A stretch of 64,000 nt of DNA from Cellulophaga omnivescoria (GTDB lineage Bacteria > Bacteroidota > Bacteroidia > Flavobacteriales > Flavobacteriaceae). A program made the position numbers and the translations under genes. The notes beneath the pieces were generated by a model that saw nothing but the letters and a program-made list of their open reading frames with translations, had not been told where the DNA came from and did not search any database. Positions 34,829 through 43,184 of the stretch are shown piece by piece. The first letter of the stretch is position 1, and every line of letters begins with the position of its first letter. The stretch spans positions 434,001 through 498,000 of the forward strand of contig NZ_MDDP01000010.1 of assembly GCF_001999725.1 (NCBI RefSeq). Reading direction: 5' to 3'.

Positions 34829-34867
34829 AAAAGCCTTTAGTATTGCTAAAGGCTTTAATTTTTTTAG
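34829..34867. terminator. Bidirectional terminator between metE and DUF1080
   Basis: An 11-bp stem (34830-34840 with 34846-34856) and 5-base loop. The plus strand continues TTTAATTTTTTT and the minus strand continues into T7, so it can stop both convergent genes. Confidence 0.82.
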
Positions 34868-35676
34868 TTTTTGGTAAGTAGTTCGTTAATTACTTCTGTA
34901 AGCTTACCTTTATCTGTAATGTATTTTTCTAGGTTTACTATTTCTACTTTTCTAAAATCTACAGGATGACTCTCACTTTGTAAAGAGATACTACCACTAG
35001 TTAATGGTTTTCCTTCTTTGGCTCCGTTTACAGGATCTAGTTGAGGTTTTGTATAACGCAGCACTTCTTCACCATTTACATAGTGTACTATTAAAGAATC
35101 TTTTAAAACCAAAGCTTCAACACGTACCCATTGGTCTCCGTGGTATGTTTTAGATGTAGATTTTGCACAGTGTTCTTGTATTATCTCATTATTAAAAACA
35201 TACTGTGTGCCAGGTGTGCAAATATTAGCAGTTGGGCGGTCGTCTTTACCATTACCGCCTAAAAGTTGTACTTCTATAGAATTAGGAAAATCTTGCTCTA
35301 CCGCCATTGTATTAGGAGATTGTCCGTGTATCATAATACCACTATTTCTAGTAGCCCAACCTTCACCACCTTTAGCTTGCTCACCTACAAACCTGTACTC
35401 TACACCTATTAAATATGCGCTGTATGGTTTTTTGTAAAATAAGTGTCCGTATTGCTGATTAAAATCTCCGTAGTTGTTATAACGAACTTCTATGTTGCCA
35501 TCTTTTACACTAAACGTGTTTGCGTAGTTGTCATTTAAAGGGTGGTTTTTAATTTTTACTTGCCAGCCTTTAAGGTCTTTACCGTTAAAAAGTTGTTTCC
35601 ATTTTGGTTTGTTATTATTGCAACTTGCTAGTAATAAAACGGCACACAACAGTAGGCTAAAACTTTTATTCATCAT
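34864..35676 (-). CDS. DUF1080 (3-keto-disaccharide hydrolase-like) lipoprotein
   Basis: A 270-residue lipoprotein (signal to residue 18, lipobox LLASC) with a single DUF1080 concanavalin-type beta-sandwich. The opening WKQLFNGKDLKGWQVKI, NSGIMIHGQ, NSIEVQLLGG and the closing SGSISLQSESHPVDFRKVEI are diagnostic. Family members act on 3-keto glycosides or bind sugars at the outer membrane, usually next to glucose-methanol-choline or Gfo/Idh oxidoreductases. No such partner is present here, so substrate is unknown. It converges on metE. Confidence 0.9.
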   Translation of the reverse strand: MMNKSFSLLLCAVLLLASCNNNKPKWKQLFNGKDLKGWQVKIKNHPLNDNYANTFSVKDGNIEVRYNNYGDFNQQYGHLFYKKPYSAYLIGVEYRFVGEQAKGGEGWATRNSGIMIHGQSPNTMAVEQDFPNSIEVQLLGGNGKDDRPTANICTPGTQYVFNNEIIQEHCAKSTSKTYHGDQWVRVEALVLKDSLIVHYVNGEEVLRYTKPQLDPVNGAKEGKPLTSGSISLQSESHPVDFRKVEIVNLEKYITDKGKLTEVINELLTKN

Positions 35677-35807
35677 AATTGGTAGTTATTTAGGATTTGC
35701 TAAAATATAAATTTAGAGCAGAGTTGTAATTAATATGATGTTAAATCTGTAGAAAAAAACCTACGATACAGTTTTTAGGTAGCTAGTGTATTCTAGCATA
35801 AACTAAT

Positions 35808-37214
35808 TTATTTAATGTATTTAAGAGCTTTTTCAATTTCTTTGGTTATTATCAAAATATCCTTTTCATTAGTACGCCAATTAACAAAAGAAGCTCTAAC
35901 TCCTTTAGTATTTCTATATACTGTTGGTGTCATATACACTTTACCTTCTTTGTTAAGTTCGGTTATAAAAAGAGGTATTTTATCTTGTTTATTTTTATCC
36001 TTTAAAGAAAAACAAACATTGTTTAAACGTGTTGGAGTTAGTAGTGTAAGCTCTTCATTTTGTAAGATAAATTCTTCTAACTTTTGTGCCATGTTAACTG
36101 AGTTTTCTACAATGTCTTTGTAGCCATCTTTACCGTAAGCAATAAGAGAAAACCAAGCAGGTAACGCTCTTAATCTTCTGGAATTTTCTGGTAAAAAATT
36201 TAAATAATTAAAGTTTTCTGATGGGTCTCCTAAATAGGGTGCATTAGAATTTTGAAATGTTTCTAACTGTAATAAGTTATGTTTTTCTTTTACAAAAAAT
36301 ACAGCACTGTCATAAGGAACATTTAACCATTTATGGCAATCTATAGTAATGCTATCTGCGTTTTCCCAGCCTTTAACAAGGTGTCTGTATTTAGGAGAGC
36401 AAGATGCAAAAGCGCCAAAGGCACCATCAATATGCCACCAAAAATTATATTTTTTATGTAAGGCGTTTATAGCTTCAAAATTATCAAAATCTGCAGAATT
36501 TACGGTTCCTGCACTAGAGATAAGTATAAATGGTTTATTATTTAAGGTTTTAATTTTTACCTCTAAATCATTAATATTTATAGATTCTCTGTTACCTTCT
36601 TCAATTTTTATTTTTATAACATTGGCACTACCAATACCAAGCATAGATAAAGATTTTATAGCAGAAGAATGCGGCACTGCAGATAGTACATTTATGGTGC
36701 TGGTAATACCATTTTTTGCAAAATCTTTTCCTTCCTGTTTACCTATCCATTGTCTGGCTACTGCCAAACAAGTAAAGTTAGACATTGTAGCACCAGAGAC
36801 AAATCCACCTAAAAAGTTATTAGGAAGATGAAATAAGTGTAGTAATAATTTTATGGTTTCTTGTTCTATTTGTACAGAAACATCACCTTGGGCAGTAGTT
36901 GTTTGTGGGTTTTGGTCATAAATGGTTGTTAGCCAATCTCCAATAACCGCAGCTGGTGTAGTGCCACCAACAACATAACCTAAATAGCGTGGGCCAGAAG
37001 AAGCAACAATTGTATGTCTAAATTTTTCATTAAATAATTTTAGAGTTTTTAATCCGCCTATGCCTTCGTTATTTAAGATTTTTTTAGACGTTTTTAATAC
37101 AGGTAAACTTGTTTTTTCTAAGTCAACATTTTTAAAATATTCTGTTCCTTGCTCAGCTATTTTATGCAATAATTTGTCAAAACTATTAAAATCTTTTTCC
37201 AATAATTTGTTCAT
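35808..37214 (-). CDS. Pyridoxal-phosphate-dependent decarboxylase (group II, DDC-like)
   Basis: A 468-residue cytosolic enzyme of the aromatic amino acid/glutamate decarboxylase superfamily. The PLP lysine is in TIDCHKWLNVPYDSA (about residue 294), and the cofactor-stacking aspartate is in WWHIDGAFGAF. The N-terminal GPRYLGYVVGG and FVSGATMSNFTCLAVARQW fit bacterial members annotated as aspartate aminotransferase family or decarboxylase. The substrate (tyrosine, tryptophan, glutamate, diaminobutyrate and others) cannot be told from sequence. It follows the AhpD-like gene but a terminator separates them, so it is probably a separate unit. Confidence 0.88.
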   Translation of the reverse strand: MNKLLEKDFNSFDKLLHKIAEQGTEYFKNVDLEKTSLPVLKTSKKILNNEGIGGLKTLKLFNEKFRHTIVASSGPRYLGYVVGGTTPAAVIGDWLTTIYDQNPQTTTAQGDVSVQIEQETIKLLLHLFHLPNNFLGGFVSGATMSNFTCLAVARQWIGKQEGKDFAKNGITSTINVLSAVPHSSAIKSLSMLGIGSANVIKIKIEEGNRESININDLEVKIKTLNNKPFILISSAGTVNSADFDNFEAINALHKKYNFWWHIDGAFGAFASCSPKYRHLVKGWENADSITIDCHKWLNVPYDSAVFFVKEKHNLLQLETFQNSNAPYLGDPSENFNYLNFLPENSRRLRALPAWFSLIAYGKDGYKDIVENSVNMAQKLEEFILQNEELTLLTPTRLNNVCFSLKDKNKQDKIPLFITELNKEGKVYMTPTVYRNTKGVRASFVNWRTNEKDILIITKEIEKALKYIK

Positions 37215-37276
37215 AATACAATGTGTTGTTTTGGTTATTTAACCAGGCTACTTAATAGTACACAAGTTAAAAAAAC

Positions 37277-37299
37277 AAAACCACCTAAGTGGTGGTTTT
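37277..37299 (-). terminator. Terminator after the AhpD-like gene
   Basis: A 9-bp stem AAAACCACC with GGTGGTTTT, followed on the minus strand by a T-rich tract, 30 bases past the stop. Confidence 0.75.
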
Positions 37300-37328
37300 T
37301 GTAATAGAATAATGACAATCTGTATTTC

Positions 37329-37898
37329 TTAATCTTCAATTTCTTTACCAACCGCAAAAGGTTCTAAAGATTCGTTTATTACATTTTCTGTAATGTGGTT
37401 AATATAATTACTTAAAGTTTTTAAGGATACACCAACAATAATTTCCATTATATTTTCTGGAGAAAAACCTGCATTGTAAAAAACTTCTAAATCATTTTTA
37501 GAAACGTTACCTCTGGTCTCTGTAATTTTTTTAGTAGTGTTTATAAGTACATCTAACCTAGTGTCTTCTAGCTGTTTTTGTTTGCGTATAGCATTTAAGG
37601 TTTTAGAAGCTACACCATTTGCTTTAGCGGCTCTAGTATGTGCAGCAGTACAATAATCACATTTGTTTACAACACTAGCAGCAAGTAATATTAGGTGTTG
37701 CTCACCAGCTGTAAAAGATGTAGTAGAAAATATTTTAAATAAACTGTTATACGCTTCTAAAGTTGCAGGTGCGCCAGCCATATATTTAAACAAGTTAGGC
37801 ACAGCTCCGTATTTTTGCTCTCCGTATTTTAAGAGTTCTTTAGATGCTTCTGGAGCGCTTTCTATGCTATGCTTTGTAAAATTTTTCATTCTGCTCAT
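37329..37898 (-). CDS. Carboxymuconolactone decarboxylase/AhpD-like peroxidase family protein
   Basis: A 189-residue protein of the AhpD-like superfamily. The active-site pattern is complete: E66 in FTAGEQHLI, then C80-D-Y-C83 and H87 in NKCDYCTAAHTRAAKANG. These residues support a thiol peroxidase or disulfide reductase role rather than muconolactone decarboxylation. Starts at residue 1 or 4 are both possible. It has a good promoter (minus strand, 37917-37947) and its own terminator, so it is monocistronic. The divergent or neighbouring AraC gene may be related in control. Confidence 0.9.
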   Translation of the reverse strand: MSRMKNFTKHSIESAPEASKELLKYGEQKYGAVPNLFKYMAGAPATLEAYNSLFKIFSTTSFTAGEQHLILLAASVVNKCDYCTAAHTRAAKANGVASKTLNAIRKQKQLEDTRLDVLINTTKKITETRGNVSKNDLEVFYNAGFSPENIMEIIVGVSLKTLSNYINHITENVINESLEPFAVGKEIED

Positions 37899-37916
37899 TT
37901 TTAATTTTTAATAGAG

Positions 37917-37947
37917 CAAAGGTATGGCCGTGCACAACAATTGGCAA
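37917..37947 (-). promoter_or_regulatory. Promoter of the AhpD-like gene
   Basis: On the minus strand TTG (37945-37947), a 20-base spacer, then TACCTTTG (37917-37924), matching the Bacteroidetes consensus. Confidence 0.6.
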
Positions 37948-37958
37948 TGGACAAAGGT

Positions 37959-38276
37959 TCACTTTAAAGAACTTCTGTAATCTGTAGGCGTTTGCCCAGT
38001 TTTGCGTTTAAATACTTTGCTAAAATAAAAATGATCTTCAAAGTTCATTTCAAAAGCTATTTCTTTAACGGTTTTATCTGTTTGTTTTAGTAATTGTTTG
38101 CCGTGTGTTATTTGCTTTTCTAATAAAACTTGACAAGGTGGTTGCAAATTCTTTTTTTTAGCAAGTTTACTTAAATACTTGGGTTTTAAACCAAGTTCTT
38201 TTTCGTAGAAGGAAATCTCGTGTTGTGTAATAAAGTGCTTATTTACTAATTCTGTAAAATGATCTAAAACATCCAT
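37959..38276 (-). CDS. Stand-alone AraC-type HTH protein
   Basis: A 105-residue protein consisting of only the two-HTH AraC DNA-binding domain (LGLKPKYLSKLAKKKNL in HTH1; VKEIAFEMNFEDHFYFSKVF and TGQTPTDYR in HTH2). Ordinary members of this subfamily have about 150-200 more N-terminal residues for effector binding, as the paralogue at 39.6 kb does. The upstream 125 bp hold no recognisable remnant, so it may be a naturally short regulator (SoxS/MarA size) or a truncation. It is divergent from the MFS gene across a region with a perfect palindrome. Confidence 0.85.
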   Translation of the reverse strand: MDVLDHFTELVNKHFITQHEISFYEKELGLKPKYLSKLAKKKNLQPPCQVLLEKQITHGKQLLKQTDKTVKEIAFEMNFEDHFYFSKVFKRKTGQTPTDYRSSLK

Positions 38277-38389
38277 TTACTATTTATTTTGGGGATTATA
38301 ATTGATATGTTATTAAATATAAAGAATTTATTTGGGAGTAGCTTTGTTATTTCCATTTTGGTATACTCTATTAGAAAAACAGAATACTA

Positions 38390-38419
38390 AGTGCAAAATT
38401 AGTGTTGCAATTTTGCACT
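38390..38419. repeat. Perfect 11-bp palindrome directly before the MFS start codon
   Basis: Arms AGTGCAAAATT (38390-38400) and AATTTTGCACT (38409-38419) with an 8-base spacer; the ATG begins at 38420. A candidate operator, or an RNA hairpin that would occlude the start codon. Confidence 0.7.
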
Positions 38420-39562
38420 ATGAAAAAGATAACAAACTTAGGAATATTTACCTTGTTATTGGTAAGTAGTTTAACCATAATGGTAGGTACCGTTATAGCG
38501 CCTTCTTTAACGGGGATTGTAGATAATTTAAATTTTAGTTTTTCGCCAGGTTGGTTAATAACATTGCCGTCTTTAGGTGTTGTGGTATTTGCTCCTATTG
38601 TGGGTAAACTTTTACATAAAAAAGGTTCTTTTATTATGTTGTGTTTGGGGTTGGTGCCTTATGCTTTTTTAGGCTTTGCTGGGGCGTATATTACAAACGA
38701 CTATATTTTAATGCTAGACCGGTTTTTATTAGGTGCAGCTACAGTTGCAGTGCAAGTGTCTGTAACTTCTTTTATTGCAGATTTTTTTACGGGTGAAAAA
38801 AGAATGAAACTTATTGCTTGGCAAGGTATGTCTATAGAGTTAGGTGGTGTAATTTTTCTTTCAATTGGTGGTATACTTGGGCAGTGGCATTGGCAGTACC
38901 CATTTTTCCTATACCTTATTGCAATTATATGTTTGTTGTTAGTAGTAAAATCATTACCTAAGGCGGTTAAAAAAGACATAGCTGTAGCTACTCAAGATAA
39001 AAAAGAAGACAAACTAGCTATAAAAATCATTTTTTATGCCTCATTGCTTTCAATGGTATTGTTCTTTGTTAGTTTTGTTACTTTACCAATTTATTTACCA
39101 AAATCTATTGGTTTTACAGAGTCTTATACAGGTTATTTTATGGCATTTATCTCTTTAGTAGCAATTGTAACGGCAAGTCAAATGCCAAGAGTAGTAAAAA
39201 AAATAGGAGATGGTTGCGTAGTTGCTTTAGGCTTTTTGTTGTTTATGTTAGGGTACATAACACTAGCCATAGTTGGCAGTTTACCTTTACTAATTTTAAG
39301 CGCAATATTTATTGGCGCAGGCTTTGGATTTACCATACCACTTTTAAACCACATGATGATAGAGGCTAGTGCTACAAAAAATTTAGGTAAAAATTTAGGT
39401 CTTTACTCAATGGGCGTTTTTGGTGGGCAATTTTTATCAACTTTTATAGAGTATATATCTGCAAATTATGCTATTGTATATGGTGTAGCGTCTTTATTAG
39501 CATTGGTTATTGGTATTTTACTTTACTATGCGTTTAAAAAAATAGAAGTACATAGCAAATAA
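38420..39562 (+). CDS. MFS transporter
   Basis: A 380-residue, twelve-helix major facilitator. The motif between helices 2 and 3 is VGKLLHKKG, and the second half starts with KIIFYASLLSMVLFFVSF after a charged central loop (about 185-205). The start at 38420 is chosen because the upstream GTG-initiated extension would run through the palindrome. It resembles drug or small-molecule exporters, but no substrate can be assigned. Flanked by a short AraC protein on one side and a full-length AraC regulator on the other, it is probably an inducible exporter. Confidence 0.88.
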   Translation: MKKITNLGIFTLLLVSSLTIMVGTVIAPSLTGIVDNLNFSFSPGWLITLPSLGVVVFAPIVGKLLHKKGSFIMLCLGLVPYAFLGFAGAYITNDYILMLDRFLLGAATVAVQVSVTSFIADFFTGEKRMKLIAWQGMSIELGGVIFLSIGGILGQWHWQYPFFLYLIAIICLLLVVKSLPKAVKKDIAVATQDKKEDKLAIKIIFYASLLSMVLFFVSFVTLPIYLPKSIGFTESYTGYFMAFISLVAIVTASQMPRVVKKIGDGCVVALGFLLFMLGYITLAIVGSLPLLILSAIFIGAGFGFTIPLLNHMMIEASATKNLGKNLGLYSMGVFGGQFLSTFIEYISANYAIVYGVASLLALVIGILLYYAFKKIEVHSK

Positions 39563-39574
39563 ATATAGTATGCC

Positions 39575-39600
39575 TATATTTAAATTAAATTTTAAATATA
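39575..39600. repeat. AT-rich perfect 10-bp inverted repeat before the AraC start
   Basis: TATATTTAAA (39575-39584) and TTTAAATATA (39591-39600) with a 6-base spacer, two bases before the ATG at 39602. Possible autoregulatory operator or, less likely, an MFS transcript end. Confidence 0.5.
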
Positions 39601-39601
39601 G

Positions 39602-40354
39602 ATGCCTAAAACTGGTTTAAAACACAAAATAAAAATTGATAAAAAGGTAACTAAAGGCACAAAAATGCTTTCAGATAATTCTTTTGGAATCTTTTTTTGT
39701 TTTTATACAAATAAAGATTCACTAGTGTTTTTTAAACCTTTAAACGATTATTTCTTAGAAGAAGCATTTTCTCATGAAAAAGGAATATTACTAAATTTTG
39801 AAAGAGATTTAATAGAAGAAGATGATATAGAATATGCTTTAGATGTGATGTCGCTTTTTAACAAACAACCACAATTGGTTTTAAAAAATAAAGCGCAAGT
39901 AGCAAAAGTAAAAAGTGTGGTTTATTTGGTGGTAGAAGAGTATAACACTACTGCATCTTACATAATGATAAAAACACTATTAAAAGTTTTACTATTACAT
40001 TTAATACGTATTGGTAATGACAATTTTATAGAGCAAGATCTAAAACAAAAAAGAGTTTTTGATTTTTTAGAGTTGATGGAAACTTATTTTTTAAATGAAA
40101 CACAAGCTAGCTTTTACGCAAAAGAGCTAGGGTTAAGTGAAAAAAGATTAAATCAGATTTTGAATGAAAAATTAAACTTAACGGCTAAACAAATTATACA
40201 ACAACGTCAAATTACTGAAGCCAAAAGGCAACTTGTAAAAAAAGAAGTAACAATTAAAGAGCTTGCTTTTGAGCTGGGTTTTGAGTCTTTAAGTAGCTTT
40301 TCTAGGTTTTTTAAAAAACATACAGGAGTTAGTCCGTCTAAGTTCTCTGAATAA
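39602..40354 (+). CDS. AraC family transcriptional regulator
   Basis: A 250-residue regulator with an N-terminal sensing region (about 1-145; no family recognised, containing GIFFCFYTNKDSLVFFKPLND) and a C-terminal AraC DNA-binding domain (about 155-250; FYAKELGLSEKRLNQIL, IKELAFELGFESLSSFSRFF, KHTGVSPSKF). It resembles the short AraC protein at 37959-38276 throughout the HTH part. It lies 39 bases after the MFS gene on the same strand and may regulate it. A start 21 codons further on is possible. Confidence 0.9.
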   Translation: MPKTGLKHKIKIDKKVTKGTKMLSDNSFGIFFCFYTNKDSLVFFKPLNDYFLEEAFSHEKGILLNFERDLIEEDDIEYALDVMSLFNKQPQLVLKNKAQVAKVKSVVYLVVEEYNTTASYIMIKTLLKVLLLHLIRIGNDNFIEQDLKQKRVFDFLELMETYFLNETQASFYAKELGLSEKRLNQILNEKLNLTAKQIIQQRQITEAKRQLVKKEVTIKELAFELGFESLSSFSRFFKKHTGVSPSKFSE

Positions 40355-40363
40355 TATAAATAA

Positions 40364-41272
40364 CTACTTGCCGTAAGGTAAATTATAGTTTCTGTTTGGC
40401 TTTAAGTATGTAAATTTTCGATTTGCACTAATGTAAAAATCAAACCTTTTTAAAAAGTCAGTGCCAACAACACTCATACTTTGTTTGGCAATTGCGCCTT
40501 TAAAAAAGCCAATAGGTACATTTTTAAATGTAGTTTTGCCAACTTTAAATTTAGGTAAAATAGCCTTTTGTGTTTTTAGTACATTACCGTAAGAATCCTT
40601 AAGTTCTTTGGTGTCTATAATTTTTAAAAGCGAATCTAATGTATTGGTTTTAGCAAAATCATCATCAAACAAAATAAAACCAGTGTACCCAGAGTGAATT
40701 AAAAATGAATTCTCATATTTTTTTGATGCTATACTACTTTCTCCGCCCAAAAACATAAATCCGTCTTTATAATTTAAAGGGATTTTTTTATACCCTTTTA
40801 TTTTTTTAGGTATTGTTTTGTATACCGTTATTTTGTGGTTTGTAAAGCTAATATGTAGGGCTTTGCCCTTAAATAAACTAGGGCCAAATTTACCATCTGT
40901 TCCTGGTCCCGAGTTTTTATTTTCCCAAATAGGTAAATTTTCCCAATTAAAATCTCCTATTTGTAATGTGTTGCTATTACTATGTCTAGATGTGCTTTTT
41001 CCGCCCCAACTTTCTACAGTATCTTCTGTGTTCCATTGTACGCTAGTTGTTTTTGCAGCGCTATCTTTTATTAAAGTGATAGATTCTGCAGCTGTGTGTA
41101 GCATTAGGCTAACAGTATCTTTTTTATTTAAAATAGCCTGTACTGCAATGTTGTTTTTAGGAGTGAAAGTAAACGGAAAACTACCTAATAAATTTGCGTT
41201 GTTTTTGGTTTGAGATATGCCACCAAAAGTAACTAGTGTAAAAAATAAATAAGTAAACAATTTTTTAGGCAT
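40364..41272 (-). CDS. Retropepsin-like protein with both catalytic Asp replaced by His
   Basis: A 302-residue exported protein (signal to about residue 20, GISQ). Two aspartyl-protease lobes are recognisable: VQAILNKKDTVSLMLHTAAE near 44-63 and FLIHSGYTGFILF near 190-202, each followed by the expected linker motifs (LQIGDFNWENLPI; DGKFGPSLFKGKALHISF). In active family members the LH and IH positions are DT/SG; here they are H59 and H193. It is therefore probably a non-proteolytic pseudoenzyme or a protein with changed chemistry. It is the first gene of a minus-strand run up to 45286, though 84 bp separate it from the next gene. Confidence 0.78.
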   Translation of the reverse strand: MPKKLFTYLFFTLVTFGGISQTKNNANLLGSFPFTFTPKNNIAVQAILNKKDTVSLMLHTAAESITLIKDSAAKTTSVQWNTEDTVESWGGKSTSRHSNSNTLQIGDFNWENLPIWENKNSGPGTDGKFGPSLFKGKALHISFTNHKITVYKTIPKKIKGYKKIPLNYKDGFMFLGGESSIASKKYENSFLIHSGYTGFILFDDDFAKTNTLDSLLKIIDTKELKDSYGNVLKTQKAILPKFKVGKTTFKNVPIGFFKGAIAKQSMSVVGTDFLKRFDFYISANRKFTYLKPNRNYNLPYGK

Positions 41273-41356
41273 AGTTATTATTGGTTTAAGAGACGTAATG
41301 CAGTAAAGCTAATTTACATAAAGTTGGAGTAGGTGTAGTGTTAGTGTAGTTAATTT

Positions 41357-42004
41357 TTACTTACGTTGTAAATCTGTAACAAGCAAAGGGTTGTTTTGTT
41401 TTAGTTTATCTAGTAGTTCTTTTGTTTTTGTGGTACTAGGATTTTGTTTTAGTTCCTCATATTCTGTGTTGGTTAAGCCAACCATTTGCAAAAACTGAAC
41501 TTCACCGTGTGGAGTGTTTAATATGTCTAATTCTTTGTCTATAACAAAGGCCAGAGCAGTAATATCTGTATTGTAATTACTTCTTATTGGGCCGTTTGCA
41601 GGTATAAGATGGTACTCCTCAAACCATTTTTCTTTGCTAAAAACATACTTTCCTAAATTCTGAATTAAATTACAAGCCCAATTAACATTATCGTCATCAC
41701 TATATTTTTTTAGTCTAAACGTAAGTTCAAAACCAAGTTTACTATATTCTTCTTCTACAGATTCCTCGTTATAATATAGCTCAGAAAATCCGTATGAAAT
41801 GTAATGAAAGTGTGGTTCTTGCAAGGTGCTATTGTAAACGCTAATACCATCTATAGGTTCTGTGCCACCTAATGCATAAGGTAATTGTGGAGCATAATGT
41901 TGTGGGTTTTGCTCAGGGTATATTTTTTCTATTGCAGAGTCTATATAGTCCCAACCAACAGTATCTTCTTCTGTATATTTATTTTTGTATTCTTTTAGGG
42001 TCAT
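41357..42004 (-). CDS. Suppressor of fused (SUFU) domain protein, probable immunity protein
   Basis: A 215-residue cytosolic protein with a full SUFU domain: WDYIDSAIEKIYPEQNPQHY, LGGTEPIDGISVYN, HFHYISYGFSELY and LGFELTFRLKKY with VNWACNLIQNLGKYVFS. Bacterial SUFU-domain proteins have been described as widespread immunity proteins in polymorphic toxin systems. No toxin gene is seen next to it. A DUF5071 gene lies 39 bases upstream in the same direction, and such genes often share immunity arrays. Function here is inferred from family only. Confidence 0.85.
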   Translation of the reverse strand: MTLKEYKNKYTEEDTVGWDYIDSAIEKIYPEQNPQHYAPQLPYALGGTEPIDGISVYNSTLQEPHFHYISYGFSELYYNEESVEEEYSKLGFELTFRLKKYSDDDNVNWACNLIQNLGKYVFSKEKWFEEYHLIPANGPIRSNYNTDITALAFVIDKELDILNTPHGEVQFLQMVGLTNTEYEELKQNPSTTKTKELLDKLKQNNPLLVTDLQRK

Positions 42005-42043
42005 AGGATTAATTATGGAGTATTAAGCAAAGCAGTTACTTTT

Positions 42044-42433
42044 CTAGGTTTTAGTATTCATTTTTTTAATCACCTCTAAAGCCAATTCTTGTGTTTCTTC
42101 GGCTATTTCTGCTTTTGTAGGTTGTGTGGCAATTCGTTTAAATTCGGCCATTAGTTTTGGGGTTATTGGAGCTGTTGCATTAGTGCCAAAAACTAACACA
42201 AGCCAGTATTTCCAAACTTCATCTTTACCTTTTAAAATGACAATAATATCATCTGTAATATGTTCTGTTATAGACTGTAAATACAATGCTATTGGGCCTG
42301 CAACTGGCCAGTTTAAATCTTGCAACCAAGTTAATAGCTCTGGCACTATTGGTTTTACTTGCTTATAGCTATAGTTATTTAAGTTGGCTACGGCTGCTGT
42401 ATCTCCTTTATGTTTTGGTAGTTGTGGTTGCAC
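42044..42433 (-). CDS. DUF5071 domain protein
   Basis: A 129-residue cytosolic helical protein. LPKHKGDTAAVANLN, KQVKPIVPELLTWLQDLNWP and EVWKYWLVLVFG match the DUF5071 family, which resembles HEAT-like repeats and is often found beside SUFU and other small immunity-type genes. Only two bases separate it from the upstream exported protein gene, so it is part of the same transcript. Molecular role unknown. Confidence 0.82.
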   Translation of the reverse strand: MQPQLPKHKGDTAAVANLNNYSYKQVKPIVPELLTWLQDLNWPVAGPIALYLQSITEHITDDIIVILKGKDEVWKYWLVLVFGTNATAPITPKLMAEFKRIATQPTKAEIAEETQELALEVIKKMNTKT

Positions 42434-42435
42434 TA

Positions 42436-43173
42436 TTATTTTTCTTTTTTAAATCCTTTGTTAGTTAGTTTCCATTGGGTATGTGTTTGTTCGTTATTGT
42501 AAAAACCAGTTTCCTCATCTTCTTGGTAACTAAAATAAGACAATATTTTTTTTTCTTCATTGTATGTTATTTTAATGTCTTGCCCGCGGTTGGCTTCTGT
42601 AAAAATATAATCTTCATTAATAAAGGCAGACTTACTTTTTTGTAAGACACCATTAATTATACTGTACACTTTTGCTGTGCTGTAATGTTTGCCTCCACAA
42701 CAGGTTCCCCAGCCTAATAACAAGTAGTGCGGTTTGTTGTTAATTTCTATATGGTGTACACCAAGTATAAACACATCTTGGTCACCATCATCTTTATCTT
42801 TTAAGTTTATATATGTAATAGCTCCAGTACTGTTTTTGTATTGCGCATAACTAACAGAGCTGTGGCAACAGCCAGGGTCTCTTTGGCTCCAAGTATATGT
42901 TTTTACTACACTGTCTAAGCTGTATTTTATGCTTATATGTTTAGATAAACTATCATATGGGTTTGTAAAACTAGTGGAGTCTTTTAAATGTTCTAAAAAA
43001 CGCTCCTTTACAAAAGGAAACATACTGTTTGCCATATCAAAATCTACTGCTTGGTAGGCTTTAAATGTGGTTGTAAGTAGCTCGTCAGAATAATTGTAAT
43101 CTTCTTGGGCAAATGCATTATTGCACATACAGAATGCAAATAATAGAATTTTAAGTCGTTTTATTATTTTCAT
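42436..43173 (-). CDS. Exported protein of unknown function
   Basis: A 245-residue protein with a signal peptide ending near residue 22 (NAFAQ). Two adjacent-cysteine pairs occur, DPGCCHSS and WGTCCGGKHYS, flanked by strands (SVSYAQYKNS, AITYINLKDKDDG, HYLLLGWGT). The C-terminal part resembles a domain reporting disk-like or barrel folding, but I recognise no family. The paired cysteines suggest disulfides or a metal site. It lies tightly between a DUF5071 gene (2 bp) and a PH-like membrane protein gene (11 bp), so it belongs to the array. Confidence 0.7.
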   Translation of the reverse strand: MKIIKRLKILLFAFCMCNNAFAQEDYNYSDELLTTTFKAYQAVDFDMANSMFPFVKERFLEHLKDSTSFTNPYDSLSKHISIKYSLDSVVKTYTWSQRDPGCCHSSVSYAQYKNSTGAITYINLKDKDDGDQDVFILGVHHIEINNKPHYLLLGWGTCCGGKHYSTAKVYSIINGVLQKSKSAFINEDYIFTEANRGQDIKITYNEEKKILSYFSYQEDEETGFYNNEQTHTQWKLTNKGFKKEK

Positions 43174-43184
43174 ACCATATAATT

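Noticed and set aside
36349-36831. Plus-strand frame of 160 codons inside the PLP decarboxylase
   Set aside because: The opposite strand encodes a full, recognisable decarboxylase; this frame is a shadow.
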